From assembly GCF_027947535.2 (NCBI RefSeq), contig NZ_JAAGKO020000003.1:62001-126000 (forward strand): a stretch of 64,000 nucleotides of DNA. The letters run 5' to 3'. A program made the position numbers and the translations under genes. Under the pieces are notes generated by a model. That model ran no database searches. It was not told the DNA's origin and saw nothing but the letters and a program-made list of their open reading frames with translations. Of the stretch, positions 52,594 through 62,052 are shown in pieces. Source of the DNA: Streptantibioticus silvisoli. Lineage in GTDB: Bacteria; Actinomycetota; Actinomycetes; Streptomycetales; Streptomycetaceae. The stretch's first letter is position 1, and every line of letters begins with the position of its first letter.

Positions 52594-54471
52594 ATGAACA
52601 TCTCACGGCGCGCCCTGCTCACGGGAGCGGGCGCCGCGGCGCTCGGCGGTGTGACGGCGGCGGCGCGGCGCGGCGGCGGCACGCAGGTGCCGCTGCGGGT
52701 CGCCCAGGTGGCCGCCGCGGCCGCGTCGATCAGCCCGACCAGCCGCAACAGCGTCTGGACCCGCTCCGGCGCCGGACCGCTGTACTGGTCGGCCTACAGC
52801 TGGGACTACACCAACAACGCCACGCTGCCGGAGTCGGTGTGGCAGCAGAACGTCGACTGGGTGGCGGCGACGTTCAAGTCCTCGGGCTACACGATGTGCT
52901 GCACCGACGGCTGGGTGGACTACACGCAGCAGACCAACGCCAACGGCTACATCCTCAGCTACAGCGACGACTGGGCCAACGACTGGCAGTACTGGGCGAA
53001 CTACTGCTCCGGCAAGGGCCTCAAGCTCGGCGTGTACTACAACCCGCTGTGGGTGAGCGCCGCCGCGGCCGGCGACTCCACCAAGACCGTCACCGGCATG
53101 CCGGGCGTCACCGTCGGCTCCCTGGTCGACAGCGGCGACTTCCTCAACTCCAACGGCGAGCTGTACTGGGTCGACGTCACCAAGAACGGCGCCAAGCAGT
53201 TCGTCCAGGGCTACGTCAACTACTTCAAGAACCTCGGCGTCGCCTACCTGCGCACCGACTTCTGGGCCTGGTACGAGGCCGGCGCCACCGACGGCCAGGG
53301 CGGCATCGTCGCGCACGGCTCCACCAACTACGCCACCGCGCTGGAGTGGATCGCCGAGGCGGCCGGCGACACGATGGAAGTCAGCGTCGTCATGCCGAAC
53401 ATGTACGACAACGGCGCCCGCGAGGTGCTGTACGGCGACATGGTGCGGATCAACAACGACGCGACCACCGGCGGCTGGACACACCTGAGCGGCGGCCGGC
53501 AGAGCTGGCAGGACAGCTGGTCGCAGTGGGACAACGCGTTCAGCGGCTTCACCGGCTGGGCGCACCGCTCCGGGCGCGGGCAGCTGATCCTCGACGGCGA
53601 CTTCCTGATGATGAACAGCTTCGCCTCGGACGCCGAACGGCAGACCGCCATCAACCTGTTCACCGTCGCCGGCTCGCCCGTCGCGATCTCCGACCGGGTC
53701 GACAACATCGGCGCCAACGCCTCGTTCTACACCAACAGCGACGTGCTGAGCCTGCACAACCAGGGCCTGACCGGGAAGCCGTACTTCTACAACGGTTCGC
53801 TGTACTCGGTGGACGGCACCTCCCGCGACACCGAGCGGTGGATGGGCCAACTGCCCGACGGCAGCTGGGCGGTGGCGCTGTTCAACCGCAACGACACCAA
53901 CACGGTGACGAAGTCGGTCAGCTTCGGCACCGACCTGGGCATCGTGGGCGCGGCGGACGTCAAGGACATGTGGTCGCACGCCGACCTGGGGTCGATGACG
54001 TCGTTCTCGGCGAGCCTGGCCCCGCACGCCTCCCGGCTGGTGCACGTGGTGCCGGCCGAGTCGACCAAGCGGTACCAGGCGGCGTTCGCGGCCTGGGGCG
54101 GCGGCGCCAACTTCAACAACGACCACACCGGCTACTCGGCGATGGGCTTCGTCGACAAGCTGGAGGCGGCCGAGGCCGGCGCCAACGTCACCTTCGCGGT
54201 GCAGGCCGCCACCGCCGGATCGCACACCGTCCACTACCGCTACGCCAACGGCGGCGGCACGGCCGGCACGGTGACGGTGGAGGTCCAGACGGCCAACCGC
54301 ACGGTGGTCGAGGCGCCCGTGACGGTCTCCTTCCCGGCCACCGCCGACTGGAACACCTGGGCCACCGTGACCGGCACGCTGACGCTGGCCGCCGGTCTCA
54401 ACTTGATCACGATCGCCCGGACCACCGCGGACGCCGGCGCGATCAACCTCAACTACATCGAAGTGTCCTGA
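52594..54471 (+). CDS. Secreted GH27 isomaltodextranase-like enzyme with C-terminal CBM
   Basis: 625-residue enzyme, probably releasing isomaltose from dextran chain ends. A twin-arginine-like signal MNISRRALLTGAGAAALGG starts the protein. The GH27 barrel (about 50-400) shows FKSSGYTMCCTDGWVDY, LKLGVYYNPLW, the nucleophile Asp222 in AYLRTDFWAW, and MVRINNDATTGGW with the likely acid/base Asp. An all-beta domain follows; residues about 490-625 (YQAAFAAWGGGANF, AGSHTVHYRYANGGG, AGLNLITIARTTADAGAINL) look like a family 35 carbohydrate-binding module, as in Arthrobacter isomaltodextranase. Alpha-galactosidase is the alternative within GH27. CGGAGG precedes the ATG. Confidence 0.82.
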   Translation: MNISRRALLTGAGAAALGGVTAAARRGGGTQVPLRVAQVAAAAASISPTSRNSVWTRSGAGPLYWSAYSWDYTNNATLPESVWQQNVDWVAATFKSSGYTMCCTDGWVDYTQQTNANGYILSYSDDWANDWQYWANYCSGKGLKLGVYYNPLWVSAAAAGDSTKTVTGMPGVTVGSLVDSGDFLNSNGELYWVDVTKNGAKQFVQGYVNYFKNLGVAYLRTDFWAWYEAGATDGQGGIVAHGSTNYATALEWIAEAAGDTMEVSVVMPNMYDNGAREVLYGDMVRINNDATTGGWTHLSGGRQSWQDSWSQWDNAFSGFTGWAHRSGRGQLILDGDFLMMNSFASDAERQTAINLFTVAGSPVAISDRVDNIGANASFYTNSDVLSLHNQGLTGKPYFYNGSLYSVDGTSRDTERWMGQLPDGSWAVALFNRNDTNTVTKSVSFGTDLGIVGAADVKDMWSHADLGSMTSFSASLAPHASRLVHVVPAESTKRYQAAFAAWGGGANFNNDHTGYSAMGFVDKLEAAEAGANVTFAVQAATAGSHTVHYRYANGGGTAGTVTVEVQTANRTVVEAPVTVSFPATADWNTWATVTGTLTLAAGLNLITIARTTADAGAINLNYIEVS

Positions 54472-54568
54472 TCGGCGCCGACCACCCGTACCACCGGGTT
54501 CCCGGCATCCGGCGCATCGCCGCGCGATCAACCACCACCGGTCATCCGGCGCTCCTGGAGGCGGCCCG

Positions 54569-55774
54569 TTGAACGTCAGGGAACGGCACGCCGCCGCGCC
54601 GCGGCCCGCCATGACCGACCTGATCGGGGAACGCACCAGGGCGGAGATCTTCGCCCTGGTGCTGACCTCGGGACCGGTCTCGCGCACCGCGCTGGCCGAC
54701 CGGCTCGGGCTGTCGCCGTCCACCGTGACGCGGCTGCTCGCGCCGCTGGTGGAGGCCGGCCACCTGCGCGAGACGGTCTCGGAGGCGACCGGTCCCGGGC
54801 GGCCGCGGCGGCTGCTGCACGTCAACACCGAACGCCAGGTGGTGGTCGGCATCAAGATCGCCCCGACGCACGTCGCGGCGGTGCTGACCGACATGGGCGC
54901 CCAGGTGCTGCGGCGGGCCGAACGGGCGATCGCGGACTGCTCGCCGGGCACGGTGCTGGCGGCCTCGGCCGGGCTGACGGAGGAACTGCTGCGGGAGGTG
55001 CCGGGCAGCGCCGCCGGCGTGCTCGGCGTCGGCGTCGGGGTCAGCGGCCACGTCGACTCACCGGCCGGGGTGTGCCGCTACTCGGCGCTGCTGGACTGGC
55101 ACAAGGTGGACGTCGCCGGACCGCTGTCGGCGGCCACCGGACTGCCGGTGGTGGTCAACAACGACGTCAACACCCTCGTGGTGGCGGAGCGCTGGTTCGG
55201 CCAGGGGCGGGACGTGGACTCCTTCGCGGTGGTCACCGTCGGCTCGGGGATCGGTTGCGGACTGCTGCTGGACGGCTCGTTGTTCGCCGGTGCCAGCGGC
55301 ATGGCCGGCGAGCTGGGCCACCTGCCGATGGACCCCGACGGCCCGCTGTGCAGTTGCGGGCGGCGCGGCTGCCTGGAGGCGCTGGCCTGCAACGACGCGG
55401 TGCTGGGCCGGCTGCGGCGGGCCGGGGTGACCGGGGTGGACGGCATCGACGACGCGGCGGCGCTGGCCCGCTCCGCCGACGGCCCCGGCGCGCCGGCCGC
55501 GCGGGCCGCGTTCGCCGCCGCCGGGGACGCGCTCGGCCGGGGGCTGGCCGGGCTGTGCAACCTGCTGAACCTGGAGAAGATCATCGTGGCCGGTGAGGGC
55601 GCCGCCGCCCACGACCTGTTCGGCCCCGCGATGACCGCCGCCCTGGAACGGCACGCCTTCTCCGAGGCGGCCCGGGACTGCGAGGTCCAGATCGACCCGG
55701 TAACCGACGACCTGTGGGCGCGCGGAGCGGCGTCCTTGGTCATCAAGGAGACGGTGAGGGCTCCGCTCTCGTAA
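54569..55774 (+). CDS. ROK-family transcriptional repressor
   Basis: 401-residue regulator: winged helix (about 25-85; SRTALADRLGLSPSTVTRLL, VEAGHLRETVSEATGPGRPR) fused to a sugar-kinase-like ROK domain with the zinc motif CSCGRRGCLEAL and the GELGHLPMD segment. ROK repressors (for example XylR/NagC types) release DNA on sugar binding. It lies between the secreted glucanase gene and the importer genes, so it most likely controls the alpha-glucan genes. The TTG start is supported by GGAGG seven bases upstream; the next ATG (54611) has no ribosome site. Confidence 0.87.
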   Translation: MNVRERHAAAPRPAMTDLIGERTRAEIFALVLTSGPVSRTALADRLGLSPSTVTRLLAPLVEAGHLRETVSEATGPGRPRRLLHVNTERQVVVGIKIAPTHVAAVLTDMGAQVLRRAERAIADCSPGTVLAASAGLTEELLREVPGSAAGVLGVGVGVSGHVDSPAGVCRYSALLDWHKVDVAGPLSAATGLPVVVNNDVNTLVVAERWFGQGRDVDSFAVVTVGSGIGCGLLLDGSLFAGASGMAGELGHLPMDPDGPLCSCGRRGCLEALACNDAVLGRLRRAGVTGVDGIDDAAALARSADGPGAPAARAAFAAAGDALGRGLAGLCNLLNLEKIIVAGEGAAAHDLFGPAMTAALERHAFSEAARDCEVQIDPVTDDLWARGAASLVIKETVRAPLS

Positions 55775-55800
55775 GATCCGCCACCAACAACGCGCTGGTT

Positions 55801-55825
55801 CCTCGACCGACTCCCGGTTGCGAGG
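55801..55825. terminator. Imperfect inverted repeat between ROK and binding-protein genes
   Basis: CCTCGACCG and CGGTTGCGAGG pair except for a 2-base bulge, around a short loop. It can be a weak terminator of the ROK gene or an operator for the importer operon; the sequence does not decide. Confidence 0.4.
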
Positions 55826-55892
55826 GGCTAGCCTCAGTCCCCCTGCACAGAGATACAGTCCGTTCGAAATTTCCTCCGCACAAGGAACCCTC

Positions 55893-57221
55893 ATGCACAT
55901 ACGCACCGCAGTCCGCTCGAACAAGGCCATGGCCGTGATCGGGGCCGCCGCCCTGATGCTGGCCGCCAGCGCGTGCTCGTCCGGCAGCAGCAGCGACAAG
56001 ACCCCGTCCGCCTCCGGGCCGGCCAAGGGCACCATCGTCTGGTACGCCAACCAGTTCGGGCCGACGAACACCGACGTCCGCAAGACCCTGATCGCCGCGT
56101 TCGAGAAGGCCAACCCGGCCATCAAGGTGAAGCTCCAGGCGGCGCCGAGCGACTCCGACACCTTCCGCTCGACGCTGACCACCCAGATCTCCGGTGGCAA
56201 CAGCAGCTTCGACGTCTACGACGGTGACGTGGTCTGGCCGGCGCAGTTCGGCAAGGCCGGCCTGGCGCTGCCGCTGAACAAGTACTTCCCGGCGTCGTAC
56301 TGGAAGACCTTCTCCCCCGGCCTGGTCTCCTCGCTGACCTACCAGGGCAAGATCATGGCGGCGCCGCTGTTCACCGACAACGCGTTCCTGTTCTACCGCA
56401 AGGACCTGCTGGCCAAGGCCCACCTGCCGGTTCCCACCACGTGGGAGCAGCTGCAGAGCGAGGCGAAGACCCTCCAGCAGAAGAAGCTCGTCAAGTACGG
56501 CTTCGCGGCGCAGTTCGACTCCTACGAGGGTCTGACCGCCGACTTCACCGAGTTCGAGGCCGACGCGGGCGGCGCGACGCTCAACAGCGGCGCCACCAAG
56601 TCGACCATCGACTCCCCGGCGGCCCTGAAGGCGCTGACCTTCATGCGCGGCCTGGTCAGCAGTGGCGTGGCCCCCTCGGCCATCACCACCTTCCAGGAGC
56701 AGCAGTCGGAGAGCCTGTTCACCTCCGGCCAGGTGGCGTTCCTGCGCAACTGGACCTACGCCTACGCCGACTCCGACTCCAGCGCCTCGAAGGTGCAGGG
56801 CAAGGTGGGCATCGCCAACCTGCCGACGTTCGACGGCAAGTCCGGCCCGGGGTACTCCACCACCGGCGGCTGGAACATGTACGTCAACCCGCACAGCAAG
56901 CACCTGGCCGCGGACGTGGCGTTCGTCAAGTGGATGACGGGCACCGCCGCCCAGAAGATCATGGGCATCCAGGGCGGCGAGCTGCCGGTGAACGCGGCCG
57001 CGCTGGCCAGCCCGGACGTGCAGAAGGCCAACCCGGCCTACCCGGTCGCCGCGAAGAACAAGCTGGCGGCCCGCCCGTCGGACGCGGCGGAGTACGCGCA
57101 GGTGTCGAACTCGATCTACAGCAACGTCAACGCGGCGGTCTCGGGTTCCTCCTCCCCGAAGGACGCGCTCGGCAAGGCCGACAAGGCGATCACCACCGCT
57201 CTGGGCAGCAACGGCCTCTGA
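55893..57221 (+). CDS. Sugar ABC transporter solute-binding lipoprotein
   Basis: 442-residue family 1 binding protein (maltose/oligosaccharide type). Signal segment with lipobox LAASAC (Cys near 30), Ser-rich linker, then KGTIVWYANQFGPTNTDVRK, AFEKANPAIKVKLQAAPSD, NSSFDVYDGDVVWPAQFGKA, MAAPLFTDNAFLFYRKDLL and the C-terminal GGWNMYVNPHSKHLAADVAF. In context it should bind isomalto-oligosaccharides. ATG 55893 after AAGGAA. Followed by a stem-loop and two permease genes; no ATPase gene is nearby, as is normal when a shared MsiK-type ATPase is used. Confidence 0.9.
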   Translation: MHIRTAVRSNKAMAVIGAAALMLAASACSSGSSSDKTPSASGPAKGTIVWYANQFGPTNTDVRKTLIAAFEKANPAIKVKLQAAPSDSDTFRSTLTTQISGGNSSFDVYDGDVVWPAQFGKAGLALPLNKYFPASYWKTFSPGLVSSLTYQGKIMAAPLFTDNAFLFYRKDLLAKAHLPVPTTWEQLQSEAKTLQQKKLVKYGFAAQFDSYEGLTADFTEFEADAGGATLNSGATKSTIDSPAALKALTFMRGLVSSGVAPSAITTFQEQQSESLFTSGQVAFLRNWTYAYADSDSSASKVQGKVGIANLPTFDGKSGPGYSTTGGWNMYVNPHSKHLAADVAFVKWMTGTAAQKIMGIQGGELPVNAAALASPDVQKANPAYPVAAKNKLAARPSDAAEYAQVSNSIYSNVNAAVSGSSSPKDALGKADKAITTALGSNGL

Positions 57222-57230
57222 GGGCCCCGG

Positions 57231-57269
57231 CCGGACCCCTCGCACTCGACCGGAGGGCGCGGGGTCCGG
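57231..57269 (+). terminator. Stem-loop between binding-protein and permease genes
   Basis: CCGGACCCC pairs with GGGGTCCGG over a 21-base loop. In sugar importer operons such stems commonly limit read-through or protect the upstream mRNA so that the binding protein is made in excess. Confidence 0.6.
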
Positions 57270-57313
57270 CGCACAGTCGAACGATGAAGTTCAACGCGTG
57301 AAGAGGCAGGAAA

Positions 57314-58291
57314 GTGTCTGCGGATCAGGCAATACACCCACCGGACCTTGACAACTCGCCGAAGAAGCGGGGGCGTTCACGATCCGGCACCAGATCGGGA
57401 CTGGAGCGCAGCTCCGCCCGGCTCGGCTGGGCCTTCGCCAGCCCCGCGCTGCTGCTCGTCGCGGCGGTGACGATCTTCCCGATCGTCTTCTCGCTGATCA
57501 TGAGCTTCAGCAACGTGAACGTGACGGGCGACGGTTTCAGCCTGTCCGGCTTCACCGGCCACAACTTCTCGATCGTCTTCACCAGCGACCTGTGGCAGCA
57601 CGCGATCGTCTTCACGACGCTGTACACGATCGTCACCGTCATCGTGGAGATCATCCTGGGCACGGCGATCGCCCTGGTCCTGGAGCGGCTGACCGCCTCG
57701 CGCGGCTGGATGATGGCGCTGCTGCTGCTGCCGTGGGCCATCATCACCGTCATCTCCGCGCAGCTGTGGAGCTACGTCTACAACGGCGTGTACGGCGTGC
57801 TCAACGTGGTGCTGTCACCGCTGAACGGCGGGCACGACATCAACGTGCTGGGCGGGTCGTTCTCGGCCACCGCCGCGATGGCGGTCGCCGACATCTGGAA
57901 GACCACGCCGTTCGTCGCGATCATCGCGCTGGCCGGCCTGGTCATGCTGCCCGGTGACATCGTGGAGGCCGCCCGCATCGACGGCGCCAACGCGTGGACC
58001 ATCTTCTGGCGGGTGCGGCTGCCGCTGCTGCGCCCGACGCTGTCGATCGCGGTGCTCTTCCGCATCCTCCAGGCGTTCGGCCTGTTCGACCTGCCGTACG
58101 TGCTGACCGGCGGCGGTCCCGGCGACTCCACCGAGTCGCTGGCGCTGCTGGGCTGGAAAGTCATGTTCAACGACCTGAAGTTCGGTCCCGGCGCCGCGGT
58201 CGCGGCGAGCACGGCGGGCATCGTGCTGATCGCCTGCCTGGTGTTCCTCAAGGTCTTCCGTTCACAGGTCGGCTCCGAGGAGACCGCATGA
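57314..58291 (+). CDS. Sugar ABC permease (MalF/UgpA-like)
   Basis: 325-residue permease with about six spans. A basic cytoplasmic N-terminus (KKRGRSRSGTRSG) precedes the first span (AFASPALLLVAAVTIFPIVF). The ATPase-coupling motif is VEAARIDGANAWTIFWRVRL followed by PLLRPTLSIAVLFR. Starts with GTG after CAGGAAA; overlaps the next permease by ATGA. Confidence 0.9.
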   Translation: MSADQAIHPPDLDNSPKKRGRSRSGTRSGLERSSARLGWAFASPALLLVAAVTIFPIVFSLIMSFSNVNVTGDGFSLSGFTGHNFSIVFTSDLWQHAIVFTTLYTIVTVIVEIILGTAIALVLERLTASRGWMMALLLLPWAIITVISAQLWSYVYNGVYGVLNVVLSPLNGGHDINVLGGSFSATAAMAVADIWKTTPFVAIIALAGLVMLPGDIVEAARIDGANAWTIFWRVRLPLLRPTLSIAVLFRILQAFGLFDLPYVLTGGGPGDSTESLALLGWKVMFNDLKFGPGAAVAASTAGIVLIACLVFLKVFRSQVGSEETA

Positions 58292-59172
58292 GCACCGTGA
58301 CCGCCCCCGCCGCCACTCCGGCCCCCGCCCCCGCCCGGCCGCGGCGCCGGGCCGACGGCGCGCGGATCATCACCGTCGTCGCGGCGCTGCTGGTGGCGCT
58401 GTTCGTGGCGCTGCCGCTGTACTGGATGGTGGCGACCGCGTTCAAGAGCACCGGCGACGTGGCCGCCGACCCGCCGCAGTACTTCCCGACGCACCCGACG
58501 ACGGCGAACTTCGGCAGCGCCTTCCACCAGTACAACTTCGGCCGCTACATCGAGAACTCGGCCGTGGTGTCGGTGATCGCCACGCTGCTGGTGCTGGGCT
58601 TCGGCATCTTCGCCGCTTACGCGCTGGCCCGGCTGCCGGTGCGCGGCAAGGCCGGCGTGATGATGACGCTGCTGATGATCTCGCTGTTCCCCACGGTCGC
58701 GCTGGCCGCCCCGCTGTACCTGCTGATGCGCGACATCGGCTGGCTCAACAGCTACCAGGGGCTGATCCTGGCGTACACGGCGCTGAACCTGCCGTTCGCC
58801 ATCTGGATCCTGCGCAACTACTTCCTCGCCATCCCCAAGGAGATGGAGGAGGTGGCGTGGATGGACGGCGCCTCGCCGGTGCGCACGGTCGTCAGCATCA
58901 TCCTGCCGCAGGCCAAGCCGGGGATCTTCACCGCGGGGATCTTCGCGTTCGTCGCGTGCTGGACGGAGTTCCTGATCGCGCTGACGCTGGACAACGACGA
59001 CGCGCACCGCACGATCCCGGTGGGCATCGCGCTGTTCGGCGGCCAGTTCACCACTCCGTACGGCACGATCTTCGCCGCCTCGGCGGTGGCGATGCTGCCG
59101 ATCGCGATCCTGGTGCTGGTCTTCCGCAAGGCCGTCGTGTCGGGCCTGACCGCCGGCGCGGTCAAGGGCTGA
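58288..59172 (+). CDS. Sugar ABC permease (MalG/UgpE-like)
   Basis: 294-residue partner permease, about six spans, after a Pro/Ala-rich N-terminus. Coupling motif MEEVAWMDGASPVRTVVSII with LPQAKPGIFTAGIF, and the typical LNLPFAIWILRNYF. A long hairpin follows the stop and partly separates it from the glucosidase gene. Confidence 0.9.
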   Translation: MSTVTAPAATPAPAPARPRRRADGARIITVVAALLVALFVALPLYWMVATAFKSTGDVAADPPQYFPTHPTTANFGSAFHQYNFGRYIENSAVVSVIATLLVLGFGIFAAYALARLPVRGKAGVMMTLLMISLFPTVALAAPLYLLMRDIGWLNSYQGLILAYTALNLPFAIWILRNYFLAIPKEMEEVAWMDGASPVRTVVSIILPQAKPGIFTAGIFAFVACWTEFLIALTLDNDDAHRTIPVGIALFGGQFTTPYGTIFAASAVAMLPIAILVLVFRKAVVSGLTAGAVKG

Positions 59173-59191
59173 GGCCCGTTCGCCGTTCCGC

Positions 59192-59235
59192 CACGCCCGC
59201 CCCCGGTGCCCGCGAGGGAACCGGGGGCGGGCGTG
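59192..59235 (+). terminator. Hairpin after the importer operon
   Basis: Perfect 16-bp stem CACGCCCGCCCCCGGT/ACCGGGGGCGGGCGTG with a 12-base loop, between permease 2 and the GH13 gene. Confidence 0.8.
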
Positions 59236-59334
59236 CGTGGTGACCGGGACCCGTCCCGGTCGTCCTCCCCAACCGCTCGGGTCGCGCGGCGCCGGCCGGT
59301 GCCGCGCACCCCGTCCTGGAGAAGATCTCTGCCG

Positions 59335-60912
59335 ATGACCTCCCGACGTTCCACCCCCCGCTGGCTCGCCGACGCCGTCATGTACCAGATCTACCCGCAG
59401 AGTTTCGCCGACTCCGACAATGACGGCGTCGGTGACCTGCGCGGCGCGGCGCAGCGGCTGGACTACCTGTCCTGGCTCGGCGTCGACACCGTCTGGTTCA
59501 GCCCGCTGTTCGCCTCGCCGTTCGGCGACGCGGGATACGACGTGATGGACTACCTGGCGATCGCACCGCGCTACGGCACCAACGAGGACGCCTTCGCGCT
59601 GGTCGAGGCGGCCCGCGAGCGCGGTATCCGGGTGATGCTGGACCTGGTGCCCGGCCACACCTCGCACAGGCACCCGTGGTTCCAGCACTCGGCGCACGAC
59701 CCGGCCGACCACCGCTACATCTGGTCGGACCGGGTGGGCGCGCCGGTGCGCGACTGGATTCCCAACCAGGGCCGGCGCGGCGGCTACTACCTGGCCAACT
59801 TCTATCCCATCCAGCCGGCGCTGAACTTCGGCTACGCGCGGATGGACCCGGCCGAGCCGTGGCGGCAGCCGGTGGACGCCGAGGCGCCGCAGGCCAACCG
59901 GGCGGCGCTGCGGAAGATCATGGCCTACTGGTTCGACCACGGGGTCAGCGGTTTCCGGGTGGACATGGCGGCCTCCCTGGTCAAGGACGACCCGGGGCTG
60001 GCGGAGACCGCGAAGCTGTGGGGCGAGATGCGCGACTGGATCGACGCGACGTACCCCGACTGCGTGCTGCTGTCGGAGTGGGGCGACCCGAAGACGTCGG
60101 TGCCGGCCGGTCTGCACGCGGACTTCTTCCTGCACTTCGTCGGGCGCGGCATGCGGTCGCTGTGGGACAACTCCACCGGAAGCCGCGGCAGTTGGTGGAC
60201 GGACCAGGCGTGCTACTTCGACCCGGACGGCCGCGGCTCGATGGCGGAGTTCCTGTCCGCGTGGGGCGAGGCGGACCGGGCGATCGACGGTGCGGGCTTC
60301 GTGGCGCTGCCCACCGCCAACCACGACTTCTCCCGGCTGACCTGCGGTCCGCGCACCCGCGACATGGTCGCCCCGGCGTTCGCGTTCCAGCTGACCTGGC
60401 CGACGCTGCCGGTCGTCTACTACGGCGACGAGATCGGCATGCGGTACGTGCCGGGGCTGCCGGACAAGGAGGGCAGCCAGCTCGACGGGGAGGCCCGGCA
60501 GGGGTCGCGCACCCCGATGCAGTGGGACGACTCGGCCAACGCGGGCTTCTCCGGCGCGCCGGCCGACCGGCTCTACCTGCCGGTGGACCCGGCGCCGGAC
60601 CGCCCGACGGTGGCCGGTTCGCAGGCCGACCCCGCTTCGCTGCTGCACCAGGTGCGGCAGCTGATCGCGCTGCGCAGGGCGACGCCGGCGCTGGGCACCG
60701 GCGGCTCGGTGGAGGTGCTCAGCGACGGCTACCCGTTCGTGTACCTGCGCGGCGGCAGCCACCTGGTCGTGGTCAACGGCCGCCGCGAGCCGGGCCGTGT
60801 CGCGCTGGGCGGGCTGTCCGGCGCGTTCCGCCCGCTGGTCGCGCACGGCGCCGAGGTGCGCGACGGCGACGTGGTGGCCGAGGGCTTCGGCTACGGCGTC
60901 TTCGAGCTGTAG
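59335..60912 (+). CDS. GH13 alpha-glucosidase (probable oligo-1,6-glucosidase type)
   Basis: 525-residue cytosolic alpha-amylase-superfamily enzyme, expected to cut imported isomalto-oligosaccharides to glucose. N-terminus VMYQIYPQSFADSDNDGVGD followed by LGVDTVWFSPLFASPFGDAG. Catalytic triad: nucleophile Asp210 (GFRVDMA), acid Glu248 (LLSEWGDP), Asp331 (TANHDFS). The GD-loop VVYYGDEIGMRYV and the C-terminal beta domain follow. No signal peptide. GGAGAAG precedes the ATG by about 13 bases. It is cut off from the importer genes by a strong hairpin and may have its own promoter. Exact bond preference is inferred from context. Confidence 0.85.
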   Translation: MTSRRSTPRWLADAVMYQIYPQSFADSDNDGVGDLRGAAQRLDYLSWLGVDTVWFSPLFASPFGDAGYDVMDYLAIAPRYGTNEDAFALVEAARERGIRVMLDLVPGHTSHRHPWFQHSAHDPADHRYIWSDRVGAPVRDWIPNQGRRGGYYLANFYPIQPALNFGYARMDPAEPWRQPVDAEAPQANRAALRKIMAYWFDHGVSGFRVDMAASLVKDDPGLAETAKLWGEMRDWIDATYPDCVLLSEWGDPKTSVPAGLHADFFLHFVGRGMRSLWDNSTGSRGSWWTDQACYFDPDGRGSMAEFLSAWGEADRAIDGAGFVALPTANHDFSRLTCGPRTRDMVAPAFAFQLTWPTLPVVYYGDEIGMRYVPGLPDKEGSQLDGEARQGSRTPMQWDDSANAGFSGAPADRLYLPVDPAPDRPTVAGSQADPASLLHQVRQLIALRRATPALGTGGSVEVLSDGYPFVYLRGGSHLVVVNGRREPGRVALGGLSGAFRPLVAHGAEVRDGDVVAEGFGYGVFEL

Positions 60913-60972
60913 GGGTCGGCGGCAGCCCCGCCGGGTCGGCGCGGTCGGTGGGCGACGGGCCGTGCGACGGGT

Positions 60973-61013
60973 GCGGGCCGGGTCCCGGCGCGGTGCGCGC
61001 GGACCCGGCCCGC
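60973..61013. terminator. Bidirectional hairpin between GH13 and phospholipase D-like genes
   Basis: Perfect 13-bp stem GCGGGCCGGGTCC/GGACCCGGCCCGC over a 15-base loop, between convergent stops. Confidence 0.8.
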
Positions 61014-61041
61014 GGGCCGGCGCGGTCCTACGACCGTGCGG

Positions 61042-62052
61042 TCACGACCAGTTGGTGCCGCCCGCGTAGTCCGAGGCGAGCGCGGACTGGACGCCGGAGA
61101 TGATGGTGGTGTTGTTGGTCAGGAAGCCCAGTTCGCGGTTCTCGTTGAGCGAGGCGTTGGAGAAGTTCTCCGAACCGGCGAACACCTGGGCCGCGCTGGT
61201 GCCGTAGTCGGCGACGATCGCCTTGGCGTGGATGTAGAGCGAGGCGGTGTAGGCGTAGGTGTGCACGTGCACCCCGGCCGCGGTCAGCGCGTCGAACTCG
61301 GTGCCGTACTCGTTGTCGTCGTTGGTCATGATGACCTCGACGTTCACCCCGCGCTTGGCGGCGTTCTCCAGCGCGGTGGTGACGGTGGCGTCGCCCATCT
61401 CCTCGTTCTCCACCGACAGCGTCTTGGTGGCGCCGTTGATGAGGGCGAGGATCTGCGACTGCGAGTCGGTCGGGCTCCACACCAGGTGGTCGCCATCGGT
61501 CGGGGTGATCGCGGTGCCGGCGTAGTCGGCGTTGAAGACCTTCTCGATCGCCTTCACGTCCAGCGAGTTGTTCTCGATGACGGCGAAGTCGCGGCTGGTG
61601 GAGTAGTACTGGCTGGTCAGGTTGCCGGTCATGATCGCGCTGGTCGTGTCGTCGATCGTGACGGTCTTCTGGTGGGTGGCCGCATACGTCTTCGAGGCCC
61701 ACACCGTCGGGACGCCGTTGGCGTTGAGGTAGTTGTAGGCCGTGGTGTTGCTCGACTTCTCCAGGTTCTGGTCCAGGATCACTCTGACCTTCACCCCGCG
61801 TTTGGCGGCGGCGGCCAGGTCCTGCTCGGCGGTGGTGTCGGTCAGCTCGTACATCGTCATGTCGATCGACGTCTTGGCCGCGCCGATGAGGTTGTAGATC
61901 GCCGTGTAGCCGTCGGTCGGCTCGGTCACCAGGGTGTACGTGACGGTGTGCGGGGCGGCGGTCGACGGGGTGGCGGCGACGGCGGCACCGGAGCCGGTGG
62001 CCAGCGCGGCGGCGGCCAGGACGCAGAGGGAGCGGATGGGCAGGCCGGACAT
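61042..62052 (-). CDS. Secreted phospholipase D-like protein
   Basis: 336-residue exported protein with two HKD motifs, the signature of phospholipase D superfamily hydrolases: HQKTVTIDD near 135 and HAKAIVADYG near 280, each within a repeat of the same fold (TSIDMTMYELTDTTAEQDLA and TLSVENEEMGDATVTTALEN are matching strands). Signal peptide MSGLPIRSLCVLAAAALATG to about residue 27. Substrate may be phospholipid or nucleic acid; the family also contains endonucleases. Start ATG 62052; no strong ribosome site. Divergent from the GH3 gene. Confidence 0.85.
   Translation of the reverse strand: MSGLPIRSLCVLAAAALATGSGAAVAATPSTAAPHTVTYTLVTEPTDGYTAIYNLIGAAKTSIDMTMYELTDTTAEQDLAAAAKRGVKVRVILDQNLEKSSNTTAYNYLNANGVPTVWASKTYAATHQKTVTIDDTTSAIMTGNLTSQYYSTSRDFAVIENNSLDVKAIEKVFNADYAGTAITPTDGDHLVWSPTDSQSQILALINGATKTLSVENEEMGDATVTTALENAAKRGVNVEVIMTNDDNEYGTEFDALTAAGVHVHTYAYTASLYIHAKAIVADYGTSAAQVFAGSENFSNASLNENRELGFLTNNTTIISGVQSALASDYAGGTNWS

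Noticed and set aside
49668..52748. Open frame of about 1000 codons on the minus strand over the GH15-like gene
   Set aside because: It is a shadow of the real frame in GC-rich DNA: Arg/Gly/His-rich translation, no domain, and it covers a gene with signal peptide and conserved motifs.
55854..55880. GTTCGAAATTTC near the binding-protein gene as a ROK operator
   Set aside because: It is a short imperfect palindrome, does not match the elements before the glucanase genes, and no promoter hexamers fit around it.
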